From NCBI GenBank assembly GCA_030737835.1, contig CM060849.1, positions 3,410,001 through 3,474,000 of the forward strand: a DNA stretch of 64,000 bases, read 5' to 3'. A program made the position numbers and the translations under genes. Below the pieces are notes generated by a model, which had not been told where the DNA came from, did no database searches, and worked only from the letters and a program-made list of their open reading frames with translations. Each line of letters begins with the position of its first letter. Position 1 is the stretch's first letter. This DNA is from Acorus gramineus. Taxonomy: Eukaryota; Streptophyta; Magnoliopsida; Acorales; Acoraceae. Positions 42,402 through 54,823 of this stretch are shown here, in pieces.

Positions 42402-44787
42402 ATGGTTAAGTCATCTAAAATTGATTTTTTCTTCAAGAAAAAAGATCTACAAGAGAAGTCTCATACAAATGCATCATTTGATCTCAATGCCTCAAATATT
42501 GCACCTCGCCCTTCTAAAGCGCCTAGAATTGAATTGTCAGAATTTGATATAAGTTTCTTAGAACATGATTCGAGATTACATCATCCAATATTGGATTATC
42601 ACCCTAATCAGCATGATGAATTTCGTCGTGCATATATTAAAGTTGGTCCATATCAACATGTTCTTTTGGAATACCCCTTTTCCGGGCCTGAAAAGCATCG
42701 TCGTCGATTTAATTCATCATGGTTTAAATTGTTTCCAACTCGGTTAGAGTATTCTCCATCTAAAGATGCAGTTTTTTGTTTGCCATGCTATTTTTTTAAT
42801 CACAAAGCACAAGAGCATCCTATAGCAAATGCATTCACAAAAGAAGGATTTCGTAGTTAGAAAAAAAGTTAATGATGGATAGAATTGTGCTTTTCTAGTT
42901 CATGTGGGTAAAAATCCAAACTCTTCACATAATGCAGCAGAACAATCATGTAGGGAATTGATGAGTCAAGCACAGCATATTGAAAAAGTGATTCACAAGC
43001 AAACTTCCACCCAAATTGAAAACAACTGTTTACGACTGAAAGCTTCAATAGATGTTGTTAGATGGTTAACATTCCAAGCATGTGCATTTAGGGGCCATGA
43101 TGAGAGCATTGAGTCTAAGAATCGTGGTAATTTCATTGAGATAAGATCCTAGCATCCTATGATAAAAAAAGTGGCCGATGTTGTCTTAGAAGGGGCTCCA
43201 GGAAATGCTAAATATACATCACCAAAGATTCAAAAGGAAATTTTACATATTTTCTCAAGCAAAGTGCGAATTGTTATCTGTAATGAAATTGGTGATGCAA
43301 AATTTTGCATTATGGTTGATGAAGCTCGAGATGAATCTAAAAGAGAACAAATGGCACTTGTTTTGAGATTTGTTGATAAAAAAAGGATTTGTTCGAGAAC
43401 GGTTTTTTGATCTTGCTCATGTTTCGGACACATCTTCATTAACTTTGAAGAATGAGATATTTACAATTCTTTCTTGTTTCAATTTGAGTATTCAAAATAT
43501 TCGAGGTCAAGGTTATGATGGCGCTAGTAATAGGAGTGGGGAATGGAATGGATTGAAGGCTTTATTATTGATTGATTGATTTTCAATATGCTTATTATAT
43601 TCATTGCATGGCTCATCATCTCCAACTTGCATTAGTTGCAGCTTCCAGGGAAGTAATTCCTATATATCAGTTCTTCAATAAATTGTCTTGGATAGTTAAT
43701 ATTATTGGTGCTTCATGTAAACATCACGATGAATTACAAGCAGCTCAAGCACTTGAAATTGAGCGCTTGCTTGCTATTGATGAGTTGGAGACTAGTAAAG
43801 GACTTAACCATATTGGCACTTTACAAAGAGCTGGAGACACTCGTTGGGGATCTCACTTTGGTTCTATTGGTAGTTTGATAAGAATGTTTAAAGCAACTTG
43901 CTCAGTTATTCAGAATATTATTGTAGATGGAACAACATATGTTCAACGAGGGGATGCAGATGCAACTTATGATGCATTAGCTTCTTTTCAGCTTATTTTT
44001 AACCTGCATCTTATGAAAGAAATTATGGGCATCACTGATAATTTATGTCAAGCTTTGCAGCGCAAATCTCAAGATATCTTGAATGCAATAAGTTTAGTCT
44101 CTACCACCAAAGCACTTATTCAGAAAATGAGAGATTGATATTCCTGATATGACCGCCCATTACAAGGCAGGTCACGGAAGGCGTCGATATCAAGATCCCA
44201 TTACACTAGAACATCACTATCGGGTTGATATATTTAATGCAACTATAGATTCTCAATTGCAAGAGCTAAATAACAGGTTCAATGAGCACACAGTGGAACT
44301 TCTTGTGCTTGCCTCAGCCTTAGATCTTGCAGATGGCTACAAATTGTTTAATATTGATAACATATGTTTTTTAGTGGACAAGTTCTATCCAGAAGACTTC
44401 ACTGATCAAGAAAAGCTTCATTTGCGATTTCAATTACAACACTATCAACTTGATGTCCCTAGTCATCCTGTTCTTAAAAATGTGAAAACACTTGCTGAGC
44501 TATGCCAAGGGTTGTTAGAGACAAGAAAATCAGAAATTTACTTTCTTGTTGATAGACTCATTCGCCTTGTACTGACTCTTCCAGTTTCAATGACAACCAC
44601 AGAGTGAGCATTTTCAGCCATGAATATCATTAAAACAAGACTTCGGAGCAAAATGGAGGACGAGTTTCTTAGGGATTATCTAGTGGTATACATAGGAAAA
44701 GAAATTGCAGAGAACTTTAGTGTGGATGCAATTATAGATGATTTTTACTCCATGAAGGAACATCGAGCACAACTTTCAATTATGTAA
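42402..44787 (+). pseudogene. hAT transposase (TTF-type zinc finger, DUF4371, C-terminal dimerisation domain), broken
   Basis: The ATG at 42402 opens MVKSSKIDFFFKKKD. The N-terminal part has the TTF-type region (AVFCLPCYFFNH). It is followed by a DUF4371-like part (NIRGQGYDGASNRSGEWNG, HCMAHHLQLALVAAS, DTRWGSHFGS) and the hAT dimerisation tail (LPVSMTTTE ... AFSAMNIIKTRLRSKM) ending at TAA 44785. Damage includes TAG at 42858 where Trp is expected, an A-run shift just after it, TAG near 43150, a shift near 43380, TGA near 43579, a shift near 44138, and TGA at 44605 where Arg is usual. The catalytic core is thus in at least seven pieces. Such proteins are often annotated as zinc finger MYM-type 1-like in plant genomes. 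Confidence 0.9.
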
Positions 44788-45239
44788 ATTTTAAAAGTTT
44801 CTTTTTTTACACACATGACTGAGTCTCTAAACTTTTTTGTTTTGTTTTATCCATTCAAGTTTAGTTTCCTCAGTCATTTTGTTTATTTTGTTCTTGTATG
44901 TATGGAATTATGAAGTTTTAGTGGACAGAATTATAGAGTAAATATGTGACTTTGTTATTCAAATTTAAGTGGTCCCCCCTTATAAATATTTCTGGTTCCG
45001 CCCCTGGTCACATATGATATGATAATATAGTATATACTGCACTATCATAGTGTATGGGGTTTCATCATAGCATATGACTTAATTTTTTTTTTATTTTTTA
45101 CTATGAAAAAGTATATATTATTGTATATCAGTACATACTTTATTTCATATGATAGTATATGCATTTTAAAGGATGAGTGTATGATTTAAAAAAAAAAAAA
45201 ACAGAAATGGGGATGTGTATCCTTTCCCTATTTTGATAG

Positions 45240-46098
45240 GGGTGCGTCTATCCCCACCAAGCATTTCCCTTAACCCACCATAAAAAAAATTGGTGTTTGG
45301 CTGTTCCCACCAATCTAGGTCGACTGAACTTGGTCGCCATTTCAGGTTTTGGGGGACCAGACATGGTCGCCATTTCAGGTTTTGGGCGATCTAACTTAGT
45401 CGCCATTTCAAGTTTTGGGCAATCGAAATTGGTCGAACAGGATCCAAAATTATATCTATCTATTTTTGTAAACAAATAAATTTTTGAGTTTATCCACCAT
45501 ATTCTACATTTATTTTTTTATCCAAACAGCAGCTAAGGGACTGAAAAAAAGTAAGTAGGTATACTTTCAATTAATTTAAATTTTTATAGAAAAATATTTT
45601 ATTAGACAAATATATATCATTTTTAAGTTTCGTTTGAATTCATAGTTAAGCATATTCTTTGTTTGAAAAGAAAAAAACATACCAGTTGATCCAAACACAT
45701 TTTATATTTGGCTTTTGAAAATTTGTCTGTCACTTATGTAAAAAAAAGTATTCTTATGTTCTAGATTTAAGAATAATGATTGATTCTCCCTACATTACAA
45801 CTCAGACTTGGGGTGGCATGAAAGATCCTAGGAGAATACACGTCATGGGATTAGGTTTTCAAGAAAAAAAAATTATAAACTTTATCACAAACCCTGTTCG
45901 ACCAAGTTCAGTCGTCTGACACCTGAAATAATCACCAAGTTAGGTCGTCCAAAATATAAAATGACGACTAAATTCGATCGTTCAAAATTTAATTTGACGA
46001 CTAAATTTGATCGAACTGGTCGAATCGATGGAAATAGAAAAAATATCATTTTTTTTTTTTATTTATTGATGGGTTAAGAGAAATGCTTGGTGGAACCC
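45240..46098. mobile_element. Mutator-like MITE
   Basis: 859 bp with inverted ends sharing CCACCAAGCATTTC and CTTAACCCA after a GGGT start. Perfect 9-bp duplications TTTTGATAG lie at 45231-45239 and 46099-46107, the length typical of Mutator-like elements. It has no transposase. Confidence 0.85.
45320..45433. repeat. Three tandem units inside the Mutator-like MITE
   Basis: Units of about 36 bp centred on GTCGCCATTTCAGGTTTTGG occur three times. A more diverged inverted counterpart (GACGACTAAATTCGATCG type) lies at about 45895-46025 near the other end, making long inner arms for the terminal repeats. Confidence 0.75.
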
Positions 46099-46308
46099 TT
46101 TTGATAGTCCTCGTCATCAACACACGACAAACAAGAACCCATCATTTGGTCCCCCAAGACGACGTGCATGAAGTTCTTTTTTTTTTTTCTGTTTTTTTTT
46201 TTTTTTTTTTTGACGTGCTTGAAGGTCCTGCACTCTTAATGCCCACCCAACACGTCTACTGAGCTTTTCTCCCCCATCAACGCGTGAGTAGGCCCCTGAT
46301 TTAATTAA

Positions 46309-47155
46309 GGGCGATTTTTATTTTAGACCATCAATGTGTTTTTAATTTCAAGTTTAGCCCTGATCCATTTTCATTTGTAAAATTATCCCTGAGATTGGTT
46401 TGATTGAGTTAGCTCTGCCACATCATGAATATTTTCTTTCTGTATTTATAAGAGAGACGCGATTTTGAATCATGCCTCTGAAAGCGTGATTACAAATCAC
46501 GCCTTTTATGTCTCACATAGATTTTTTATGTTCTTAAACTTTAACTTTAATTTTAAATTTTAAATCGGTTGTTTTATAGGATTAGAATTTAAATTTTATC
46601 TAAATTTTCAATTTTAGATCTCATCTTAGTTTAATTTTAAATCTTATCCTAATTTGAAATTTTAAAATTTTCCGTAATTTTATATTTTAAATTTTTAAGT
46701 TTTAAAATTAAAATTTATGGATAGATTTAATAAAGATTCTATAGATAACAAAATAAGAGAAATTCATGGTGAATCTATTCATAAATCTTAATATCCATAA
46801 TTTAAAATTTAAAATAAAGATAAGATTCAAAATTAAATTAAAGTGAGATTCAAAATTTTTTAATTGTTACAAGAATTAAAATTTAAAATTCAAATCGATT
46901 TAAAATTTCATAAAAAAATTTATGAAACTAACATATAAAATATAAAAAAATCTGATGAATAATGGTAATCATATCTTATAAGAGAATGTGTTTTCTAATC
47001 ACATTTTCTACGAGTTAAAATTAAAAAATATATATATTAATGCTGATGTGGCTTGTTTGGTCAAAACTAACAGCAGGGCCAGTGTGGCCAATTTTCAAAG
47101 AGGGCTAGACTTATATTAGAAGAACATTGAGGGTCAAAAATAAAAATTGCCCATT
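46309..47155. mobile_element. Mutator-like long-inverted-repeat (foldback) MITE
   Basis: 847 bp. The left end GGGCGATTTTTATTTTAGAC is mirrored by the right end GGGCAATTTTTATTTTTGAC on the other strand, and similarity extends inward (TAGCCCT, CACGC/GCGTGA and AAATTTTAAAT blocks). TTTAATTAA flanks both sides (46300-46308, 47156-47164), a perfect 9-bp duplication, though its AT-richness weakens that evidence. Confidence 0.65.
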
Positions 47156-47214
47156 TTTAATTAACTTCATTCTTTAAATATTCATCTACCCATGTTATAT
47201 TAAAACTCTTTTAC

Positions 47215-47790
47215 ATGGTTGCAAGGGTCATCAAAAATCCCGTGGCCCTAAAGTAGGGTCAAAGCCCGGCCTGGGACCATTCACGGGCCGGGCTGGGCCA
47301 GCCTATTTTCAGGGTGGCCAGGCTCGGGCCGCCCTTCTGGGACCAGGCCCACAGGCTAGCCCGTAGGCCCGCCCACGGGCCCGACACGTAGGCTCACGGG
47401 GGGCAATCCAATAAATGAGTAACATGTAATTTTTATTTGAATTATGGTTGATTTATACAAATTATTGGCATTTATGTAGGTGTCAATCTAGTTAAGTACA
47501 TGTAATTATTTATTTATTCAAATAATTAATTCATTTAATATTTTTATTTTAAAAATTCAATAGATATAAAAAAAAAATTAACATTATACTTTAAATTTTG
47601 TGTTATTTTAACATTATATACAAATGAACAACTTAAAATTAAGAAATCAAAAGACATAAGATGTTTAGAATTTAGGCCCGTAGACCGCTCGTGGGCCTGA
47701 ACCCAGGCCTGGCCCGTGAGGCCCGTTCAGACCAGGGCCGGTGGGTAGGGCCTGGGCCCTGTTTTTTGGCCTGTGGTGATTTGTCTCATA
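47215..47790. mobile_element. MITE candidate with GC-rich inverted arms
   Basis: Arms of about 190 bp and 110 bp rich in GGGCCGGGC-type words (47225-47410 and 47675-47785) face each other across an AT-rich centre. This pattern is common in non-autonomous hAT MITEs of plants. Exact ends and target duplication are not resolved. Confidence 0.45.
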
Positions 47791-49192
47791 TTAGTGGTGA
47801 TACCCATGCTCTAAATTTTAAGCTTCACTTACAAGTTAGAAACCCTATTAGGTATCATAATCTTATTGGATGACTTGTTGACTTTTGAAAAAAGGTAAAG
47901 TGACAAAATATAGATCTGCCCTTCATAAAAAAGTTAATTTCAAATTCAGATATAATATAATCAAAACATGAAAAAAAAAGCTTTTTAATATCAAACGAAA
48001 ACTAATATGCAAATAAAACTATGTTGCAAATCCAAAAACATAATACATGTCAAACCTGATCTGATAGACATTGAGACGAAATCCAAATTAAAAAAAAAAA
48101 TGAATTAGTGACTTTAAATTTCTCCAAAGTATAAATTCAAATTTGTTACTAGGTGTTCTTTATGGAAAAAACAATTCCAAAAAAAAAAAAAAAAAACCGG
48201 TAAGTAATGTTACACGAATGCGAATATGAAAATCGAAACCGTCGAACGTTTTGAAGGACTGGTTGTCTAAAGAGTATAATAGGAATTCTTCTTTGCCACT
48301 TGATAGGACATGTGATAGAGACCTATAAGTTGAGGTTTAAAAAATATTATTTCATCTCAAATACATCATCGCACGTTTTTTTTACACGTGATATGTCCGT
48401 TTATTAAGCAGGCTAGGGACCTTGCCATCTAGCAAAATGTGGATAGGTAAGTTCACAATAATATTTTGTTGGGGGGTTGTGAGTTGTGACTTTCATGGGG
48501 TTGCTTTCAACATGTTTTGTTCCTCACCATGGACCACAAATGAATAATGGATAGCGACGGGAAGAGACCTCTCAAAATCACATTAGCCCTGGAAATATAA
48601 TGACTAATAATATGTAATGATTGAGCGGATGAAAAAACAGTCGGTGGCCTCAACATCATTAAAACACACACCTGTTTTACTCCTGTTTGAATTGCTCTCT
48701 AAAAAAAGAAAAAGATTAATCAATGAAATGTGTTTACATGAAAATTGAGTTTTATGAGTTTCCCCTAAAGATATCCATATCCCAATGTTTATTTATCTTT
48801 TATTGTTAAATCCAAAACTCCACGTAAAAGTATTTTTAAGAATTCAAATTTTCTAACAAATTGACTAACTGTTTAATTGAAAATGATATGTCTAGTCCCT
48901 TGCGGAACTCCATTCACAGTCCACACCGGTTTTTCTTTTCTTTTCTTTTCTAAATTCTACATTCTCCTATTAAAATACTTACAATTATATAAAATGAAGT
49001 ATACGTTGAGATGCAATAATATATTTTTGTTTTGAAAAAATTAATTTTTTTATCTCATACACTATTATAGAACCTCATACCCTATGCGTTATCATATTGT
49101 ACGAGACTACAGACTGAGATGTAAAAAAGACTAAGCGTATCAATGCTATAAATTTAAACCAATAAATAATCAAACTATTTGGATTAGGATCT
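47791..49192. other. AT-rich intergenic DNA
   Basis: No coding frame beyond chance length. Several poly-A runs of 10-18 bases (for example 48178-48195). No transposon boundary recognised. Confidence 0.55.
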
Positions 49193-49419
49193 GGTTAGAT
49201 TTAACACGCGTTGGATAATTTGATTATCCAATGCGTTTGTGATTGTCCGATCTTATTATTTGAGATACTCAATTTAATTGAATCTTAAAAAAGATTAAAA
49301 TTTAAGAAAATTCTAATTTTAATTTTGAAATCTCATGTAATATCCAATCACAATATCTATATTAGAGTGAGAAGATCGAATGGTCAGAGGGCATTATCCA
49401 ATGCACGTTAGACCCAACC
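49193..49419. mobile_element. Small inverted-repeat element (MITE candidate)
   Basis: The left end GTTAGATTTAACACGCGTTG followed by GATAAT is mirrored by ATTATCCAATGCACGTTAGA followed by CCCAAC at the right end. About 230 bp in all; the target duplication was not resolved. Confidence 0.45.
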
Positions 49420-49589
49420 TCAACCCATTTTAATAAAGAATCCATTGTCGTGAAGGGCTCTTGATATAATAGAGAATTCTTTGTTGCAACCAATAAATGA
49501 AAAGTTTGACATATTTACAGAGCAGCAATGAAAAAAAAAACGAATCTACTATTGCTGTTATCCAATAATTAAGTGCAACAAGATATAAG

Positions 49590-50205
49590 AGATCTCCAAT
49601 CCTATACCTAAATCTTTATAAAAGTTACCCATAACCCTCTCCAACCATTTATCCATACTCATATCAAATCAAGTTTTTACTCAAATCTTTACCCAAATAA
49701 AGGGAGACTCAAATCTTTACCCAAATTTTTAACATCACTTTTTTTCCTTTATCTCTACATTTTTTTCCAATGTGACATTTTTTTCCTTCAACTTCACCTT
49801 TAGTTGAATTATATTAGATGCCTTCTCACCCTCCAAAATTCTCACCATCTCTTGAACAACCCCCCCCCCCAAAAAAAAAAAGTGATCTTTTTTCTTAAAT
49901 CTTCATTTTTGTTTTTTAACTTCTTATTTTTACTCCAATAAAAAAAATTCAAAAAATTGAATGATAAAAAAAAAATCTTATTTTTAATTTAAATATCTTG
50001 AACGAAAAAAAAATTGAGTAGAAAAATGTTTGGGGAAAAGACTTTAAAATTTTTTATAGGAAATAATTAAAATAAGATGTGAATTTTTTAAAAGATTCGA
50101 GTAAAATACAAAGTAATGGTTAGAGACACATCATATTAAATCAAGCTTTTACTCAAATTTTAAGTAAAATTTAAGTATAAGTTTGAGTAAGGGCTGGAGA
50201 TGGCC
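49590..50205. mobile_element. MITE candidate with GAGATCTCCAATCC-type ends
   Basis: The left GAGATCTCCAATCC faces the right GGGCTGGAGATGGC. Inner similarity includes ATCAAATCAAGTTTTTACTC opposite ATTAAATCAAGCTTTTACTC. The AT-rich middle contains no transposase. Confidence 0.45.
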
Positions 50206-50958
50206 TAACAATGTATATTCTTTAATTAACTCAAAGTAGCGTTTGATAATTATATAATAGTGAATGATATTAAATCAGTCTTACTATAGTTTCAAACCTA
50301 TTTATCACCACTAATAGTATATATCTTTATTTAAAATTTATTTATTTAGGTATACTTTCTTTTAAAAGGAATATATATACAAAGTGGATGGGAAAAGGAC
50401 ACAATGTATGATGGTTTATATAATGTCTTGCACATGTTTAGCTACATAAATAAGTCGATACAATGATATTTCCTTGTATTTGTGGACTTGTTTCAATGAA
50501 TACAAATACCTTGGAATGATTTATTCAAATAAAGTAGATGTATGTTTCTTCACTCTACATGAGAATTAAGTACAATGTCTTTTAGGTTTTGTTGATGCAT
50601 GGATATAGGGATTAATGAACTTGTGCTTCATTTTTTGCAGGTTGTTCTGCCTTTTGCATGATTATCTAATAACACCATCTGACGTAAGAAGACTTGTTAA
50701 AAAGTTCTAGACAAAATTTAAAGTGTAGAAAATATTATTGTCATAGTTTGTTTCTTTGTTTTGACATTGCTTTATTCAAATGTTTAGTTGAGGAGATATC
50801 CTGGCAGATGATCTTTTATTGTTGGAACTTATTGTTTAAGTAATTTTAACAGTTTTATGAATGAAAATTACTTCAAATAAATGTCCATGATGATTTGTTT
50901 AATAAAATTATTGGAGATGTAGGCTATGTACTTTAAAACTAGATAATGGGGCTGGTTT
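50206..50958. other. AT-rich intergenic DNA
   Basis: Nothing recognisable beyond short chance frames. Confidence 0.55.
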
Positions 50959-51312
50959 CACTCAAAAAAAAAAATCCGATGGCTTATAGCCGTCAATATT
51001 TAAAAATCCCAAAATACTAATTCAATCAATCGCGACGGCCAATATTTGCCGCTAAAAAAAATGGCTCATACTATAAACCGTCGCTAAATAGTTAACGGCG
51101 ACGACTACTATTTGTCCCACAAACACCAACATCGGCGGTTTTTATCCGTCGCTATCACACCAACAGCGATGGCTATAAGCCGTCACTAAATAGACAACCT
51201 TGATGGCTATTAACCATCGCTCAACTTTTTCCGACACCGTAAAGCGGATGGATACGTGACAAATATAAGCCGTCGAAAATATTCAATAGCGACAGCTATA
51301 GTCCATCGAGCA
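50959..51312. mobile_element. CACTA-like terminal and subterminal repeat remnant
   Basis: From CACTCAAAAAAAAAAATCC onward the motif GCGACGGCTATAGCCGTCGC recurs in both orientations at least eight times (for example GATGGCTTATAGCCGTC, TAAACCGTCGCTAAATAG, GCGATGGCTATAAGCCGTC). Dense palindromic subterminal repeats next to a CACT end are typical of plant CACTA elements. The opposite end and the transposase were not found, so this is one end only or a deletion derivative. Confidence 0.6.
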
Positions 51313-51780
51313 ATCTCAGAATTCTTGTTTTGAGATATTCAATTTCTAATAATAAATTATTGGTTATGCCCAATAAATAAAAATAAGAAGCCTCTAACCT
51401 TGTTAACTGTCATAAATAAATAAAAAAAGGACAAAAAAAAAAAAGGAGAAAAGAACAATTAAAGAAAGATTTATTGAGGTCAAAAAGTGGGTAAGATAAA
51501 CTGGACTAAAAGTATGATTGCTTTAGATCATTATCCGATATTAGCAATAAAAAATAAAAAACTTAAAACATGTCAATTGTTGTATTGAAAGGCCGCAATG
51601 ACATATAAAAAGGAATAAAGGATCAATTAAAGAAGGATTGATTAAGGTAATAAAGAGAGTATGATGGGAATACTACATGCATTATAAATTGGGTGGTTAG
51701 GGGGTCGCTGTCCACGGTATAGCAACCATGTATACATGGACCTCCAATTGATGCTTCAGCTTGGGCATTCTCTAGACCAA
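51313..51780. other. AT-rich upstream region of the glycosyltransferase gene
   Basis: Likely promoter-proximal DNA. Apart from two poly-A tracts and a TTAAAGAAAGATT/TTAAAGAAGGATT direct repeat at about 51458 and 51619, no specific element was identified. Confidence 0.5.
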
Positions 51781-51788
51781 TATATAAG
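51781..51788 (+). promoter_or_regulatory. TATA box of the GT61 gene
   Basis: TATATAAG lies 186 bp before the first in-frame ATG at 51967. A start of transcription around 51810-51820 would give a leader of about 150 bp. Confidence 0.6.
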
Positions 51789-51966
51789 AATGAATCAAGC
51801 ATCAATTCTGAGTGAGTGCTGTTCTTTCACTATGACATAGACATCCCAACCATTTATATTGCATGTACACACGTGAGTGCCTCCCCATGCCTCCCCACCC
51901 TCCATTTCTCTTCCATTTGCATGTCTTGCTCCTTTGAATTCTTTTCTTCTCCAGCCAAAACAGTTT

Positions 51967-54823
51967 ATGGGGGGCACGTCCACTATGCCCACAAAGAAGG
52001 AGATGATGAAGAGCTTCTTCTTTGTCTGGCAAGCTCAAAGGATGAAGAAGAAGGGCTTGAGGAGGTTTGCGCTGGGCATACTTATCCTGCCCCTCGTTTA
52101 CTTGGCTCTACTTGGATCCAATTCATCCAATCTAAATTCTTGTGTGCAGTTTTTCTTCTTCTCTTTCAATTATCTCGCGTTATCTTATTGAACTCCATGT
52201 TTGATGTGTTTTTTCTCTCTGTAATTATGGTTTAATTTTGAAGGGAAACTACAAATATCTCATTGGATTGGAAGCGGAGATGCAAGTAATAGACTTCTTC
52301 TACAAGAGCTAGTGACAGGTTAGTTGGTTGGTCGTTTTATCCATTACTCAGTTTTCCTCATTTTTGTTTTGCGAATATGTACCTTCCAATTCATGTATCT
52401 GTTGAGTTGAAAATTGAGATTAAAAATAGAATTGGTTCTAACATCAGTTTATGGTATTTGATGATTGAATTTTTGCAGTGCAGTCCACATAAAAAACTTA
52501 GGCATCATTTCTATTAAGTGCACGCCTAATCATTTTAATTGATTAAAATGACTAATAGGTTGGGTGGCTGTAGCACCAAATTATGATGCATGGAGTCCCC
52601 ACCCATCAAATATGATCTCACCCTTTCTTATTCGTGAAGTCATGGTCCACTTCCATGAAAAAGAACTCCCTTTAAACATGGTAGGAATGCATAGTAAAAG
52701 ATGGGATTCAGTTTTTACTGGATCGTACAATACTCACTATTTTTCATATTAATCATGTACTCACTAATCAGTCTTCTATTTGAGATTAATAAAATTTTAT
52801 AATCTTATGAATCTTTGTTACACTCAATCATTTTTTATAATCCGATATACAGTTTTATTTACCTTGTTAGTCCTCTCTACTCACTGTATTGAAGTATATA
52901 ACTCATTGAAATTTTTTCACATTTTTTATAAATGATACTATTCAATTAATTAGAGTATATATTTCATCATTTATAAAAAATACATAGATCATTAGATGCA
53001 AGATATATGATTTTAAAATAATGAAAATATATGTTGTCTATATTTTTTTACTGTAATTAAAACAGACTTGAGTGTAACATTTAACATTGTAATTAATAGA
53101 TATGTTATACATAGTATGAGCCATCCATTTGGGAGAATTTTAGATCCTCACCTACAAATGTGAACACAAGGACATTGCACGTTGGCCGCCAACTAATGTT
53201 GGTTCCCACTCATAAAGGAAAGAAGAATATCGTACATTGATTTTTGTTAGTGCCAATGATGCTGACTTCCAAACCGAATATTTGTTCCACAAGCACTTCA
53301 GATCTTAATATAATTTCCATAACAGCTTCTCATTCACATTGTAATGTGACCAGTAAAACATACACACAGTTAGAATATGTTAAGATTATTCAAAAGTGAA
53401 TTAACACAATGTACCACTTTGTTTTTTCTTAAAAAATGGTAGATCAGGCTATTTCAAATTCATTAACTGAAAAAATGCATCGAATTCATTAAATGAAAAA
53501 AGTGGTATAAATCTGAATAAGATGGGAGGGAATTAGAGAGAAGCTAACCAAATACTAGGACCAACATATATAACAAAATATAACCACATAAACGGTCTAC
53601 AATATAATTTACTATTTTTTAACCTTCCAGACATCCATTTATGTTGATGAGCAGGGGCAAACCGAAGGGAACTCCACGAAAGCGGCGCGACATGCGTCTC
53701 CCACCCCAATTCAGACATCTGCGTGGCCGCCGGAGAGGTGCGACTCAATGCAAAGTCGTCCACGTTCTACCTAACAGGGGGACAGAGACTGCACCGGTCC
53801 CCGGCCACGGTGAAACCATACCCGCGAAAGAGAGACCTCTTCGCCATGAGCCTAGTCACCGAGGTCCTACTCGAAGAAGTTGAACACCCGTCCTTCGCCC
53901 CGCCATGCCAATTCTACCACACCGCCCCGGCCATGGCATTCTCCACAGCGGGCTATGCCGGAAACTTCTACCACGACATGAACGACCTCGTGTTATCTCT
54001 CTTCATCACCTCCGGCCACTTCCGCTCCCGCGTCCACCTCGTGGTGGTCAATCTCGCAAACTATTGGGTCATCAAGTACCGCAAAATCCTCTCCCACCTC
54101 TCCGCGCACGCGCTGATCGCCTCTGGCGGCGGCGGCGTCCACTGCTTTCCAGGCGTGGTCGTCGGGCTCAAGTACCACAACCACCTGGACTGCAACGCGT
54201 CCGACGTCCCGGGGGGTCGCACGATCGTGGACTTCAAGGCGTTCCTCCGCGAGTCGTTCTCGCTCAAGCACCCGCGCGTCGTCGTCACGAATGGGCGCGA
54301 CCGTCCGCCATCGCTAGTACTCGTCTCGAGGTCCAAGAACCGGGTGCTGCTGAACGAGGGGGAGGTCGTGAGGGTCGCGGAGGAGGTCGGGTTCCGCGTG
54401 ACGGTGGCCGACCGCGGCTTGACGTCCCGCGTGGGGGTGTTCGCGGAGGTGGTGAACTCGTGCGAGGTGATGGTGGGCGTGCACGGGGCGGGGCTCGCGA
54501 ACTTCCTGTTCCTGCCGCGGGACGCGGTGCTGGTGCAGGTGGTGCCGTGGGGGCTGGACTGGGTGTCGGAAACGTACTACGCGGTGCCGTCCAAGAAGAT
54601 GGGGATCAGGTACTTGGAGTACAAGACGGGGGTCGAGGAGAGCACGCTTTACAACCAGTACCCGAAGGACCACCCCGTGCTCGCTGATCCGTTTTCGATA
54701 CATAGTCAGGGGTACAATGTGAGTCGGCTATTGTATACTGAGGGGCAGAATGTGACGTTGAACGTTTCGAGGTTCAGGGAGACGCTCGTGCTGGCTTTGC
54801 AGGTCATACGCAATGGACGATAG
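51967..54823 (+). CDS. GT61 family glycosyltransferase (exons 51967-52141, 52244-52318, 53655-54823)
   Basis: A likely Golgi type II membrane enzyme that adds pentose or related sugars to cell-wall xylan or N-glycans; the exact donor is not decided by sequence. The model gives 472 residues, normal for the family. Exon 1 encodes a basic cytoplasmic tail (KKKGLRR) and a membrane anchor at about 33-50 (RFALGILILPLVYLALLG). Exon 2 adds stem residues (QISHWIGSGDASNRLL). Exon 3 starts at GANRREL and holds the catalytic domain: GNFYHDMND (186-194), LVSRSKNR (306-313), VGVHGAGLAN (357-366), VVPWG and a YPKDHPV end. Donors GTGTGC (52142) and GTTAGT (52319) and acceptors TTGAAG and GAGCAG keep phase 1 at both junctions. 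ATG 51967 is the first plausible start; 51985 is an alternative. The first donor is weak, so that boundary is the least certain. There are no internal stops. GC-rich codons contrast with the flanking AT-rich DNA. Confidence 0.85.
52319..53654 (+). other. Intron 2 of the GT61 gene
   Basis: AT-rich, 1336 bp, between GTTAGT and GATGAGCAG. It contains a perfect inverted repeat CATTTTAATTGATTAAAATG near 52533 and no recognised inserted element. Confidence 0.65.

Larger units (their letters stand above)
41598..45006 (+). mobile_element. hAT transposon, complete ends, dead transposase
   Basis: 3409 bp with short terminal inverted repeats CAGAGGCGGA (left) and CAGGGGCGGA (right, reverse complement). 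Perfect 8-bp target duplications GTCACATA flank it at 41590-41597 and 45007-45014. Inside is a degenerate TTF/DUF4371-type hAT transposase on the plus strand. Length, ends and duplication all fit the hAT superfamily. Confidence 0.95.

Noticed and set aside
53905-54687. Long alternative frames across the GT61 third exon on both strands
   Set aside because: They are shadows of a GC-rich coding exon. Only the frame of 53655-54823 has the GT61 motifs and joins to the upstream exons in phase.
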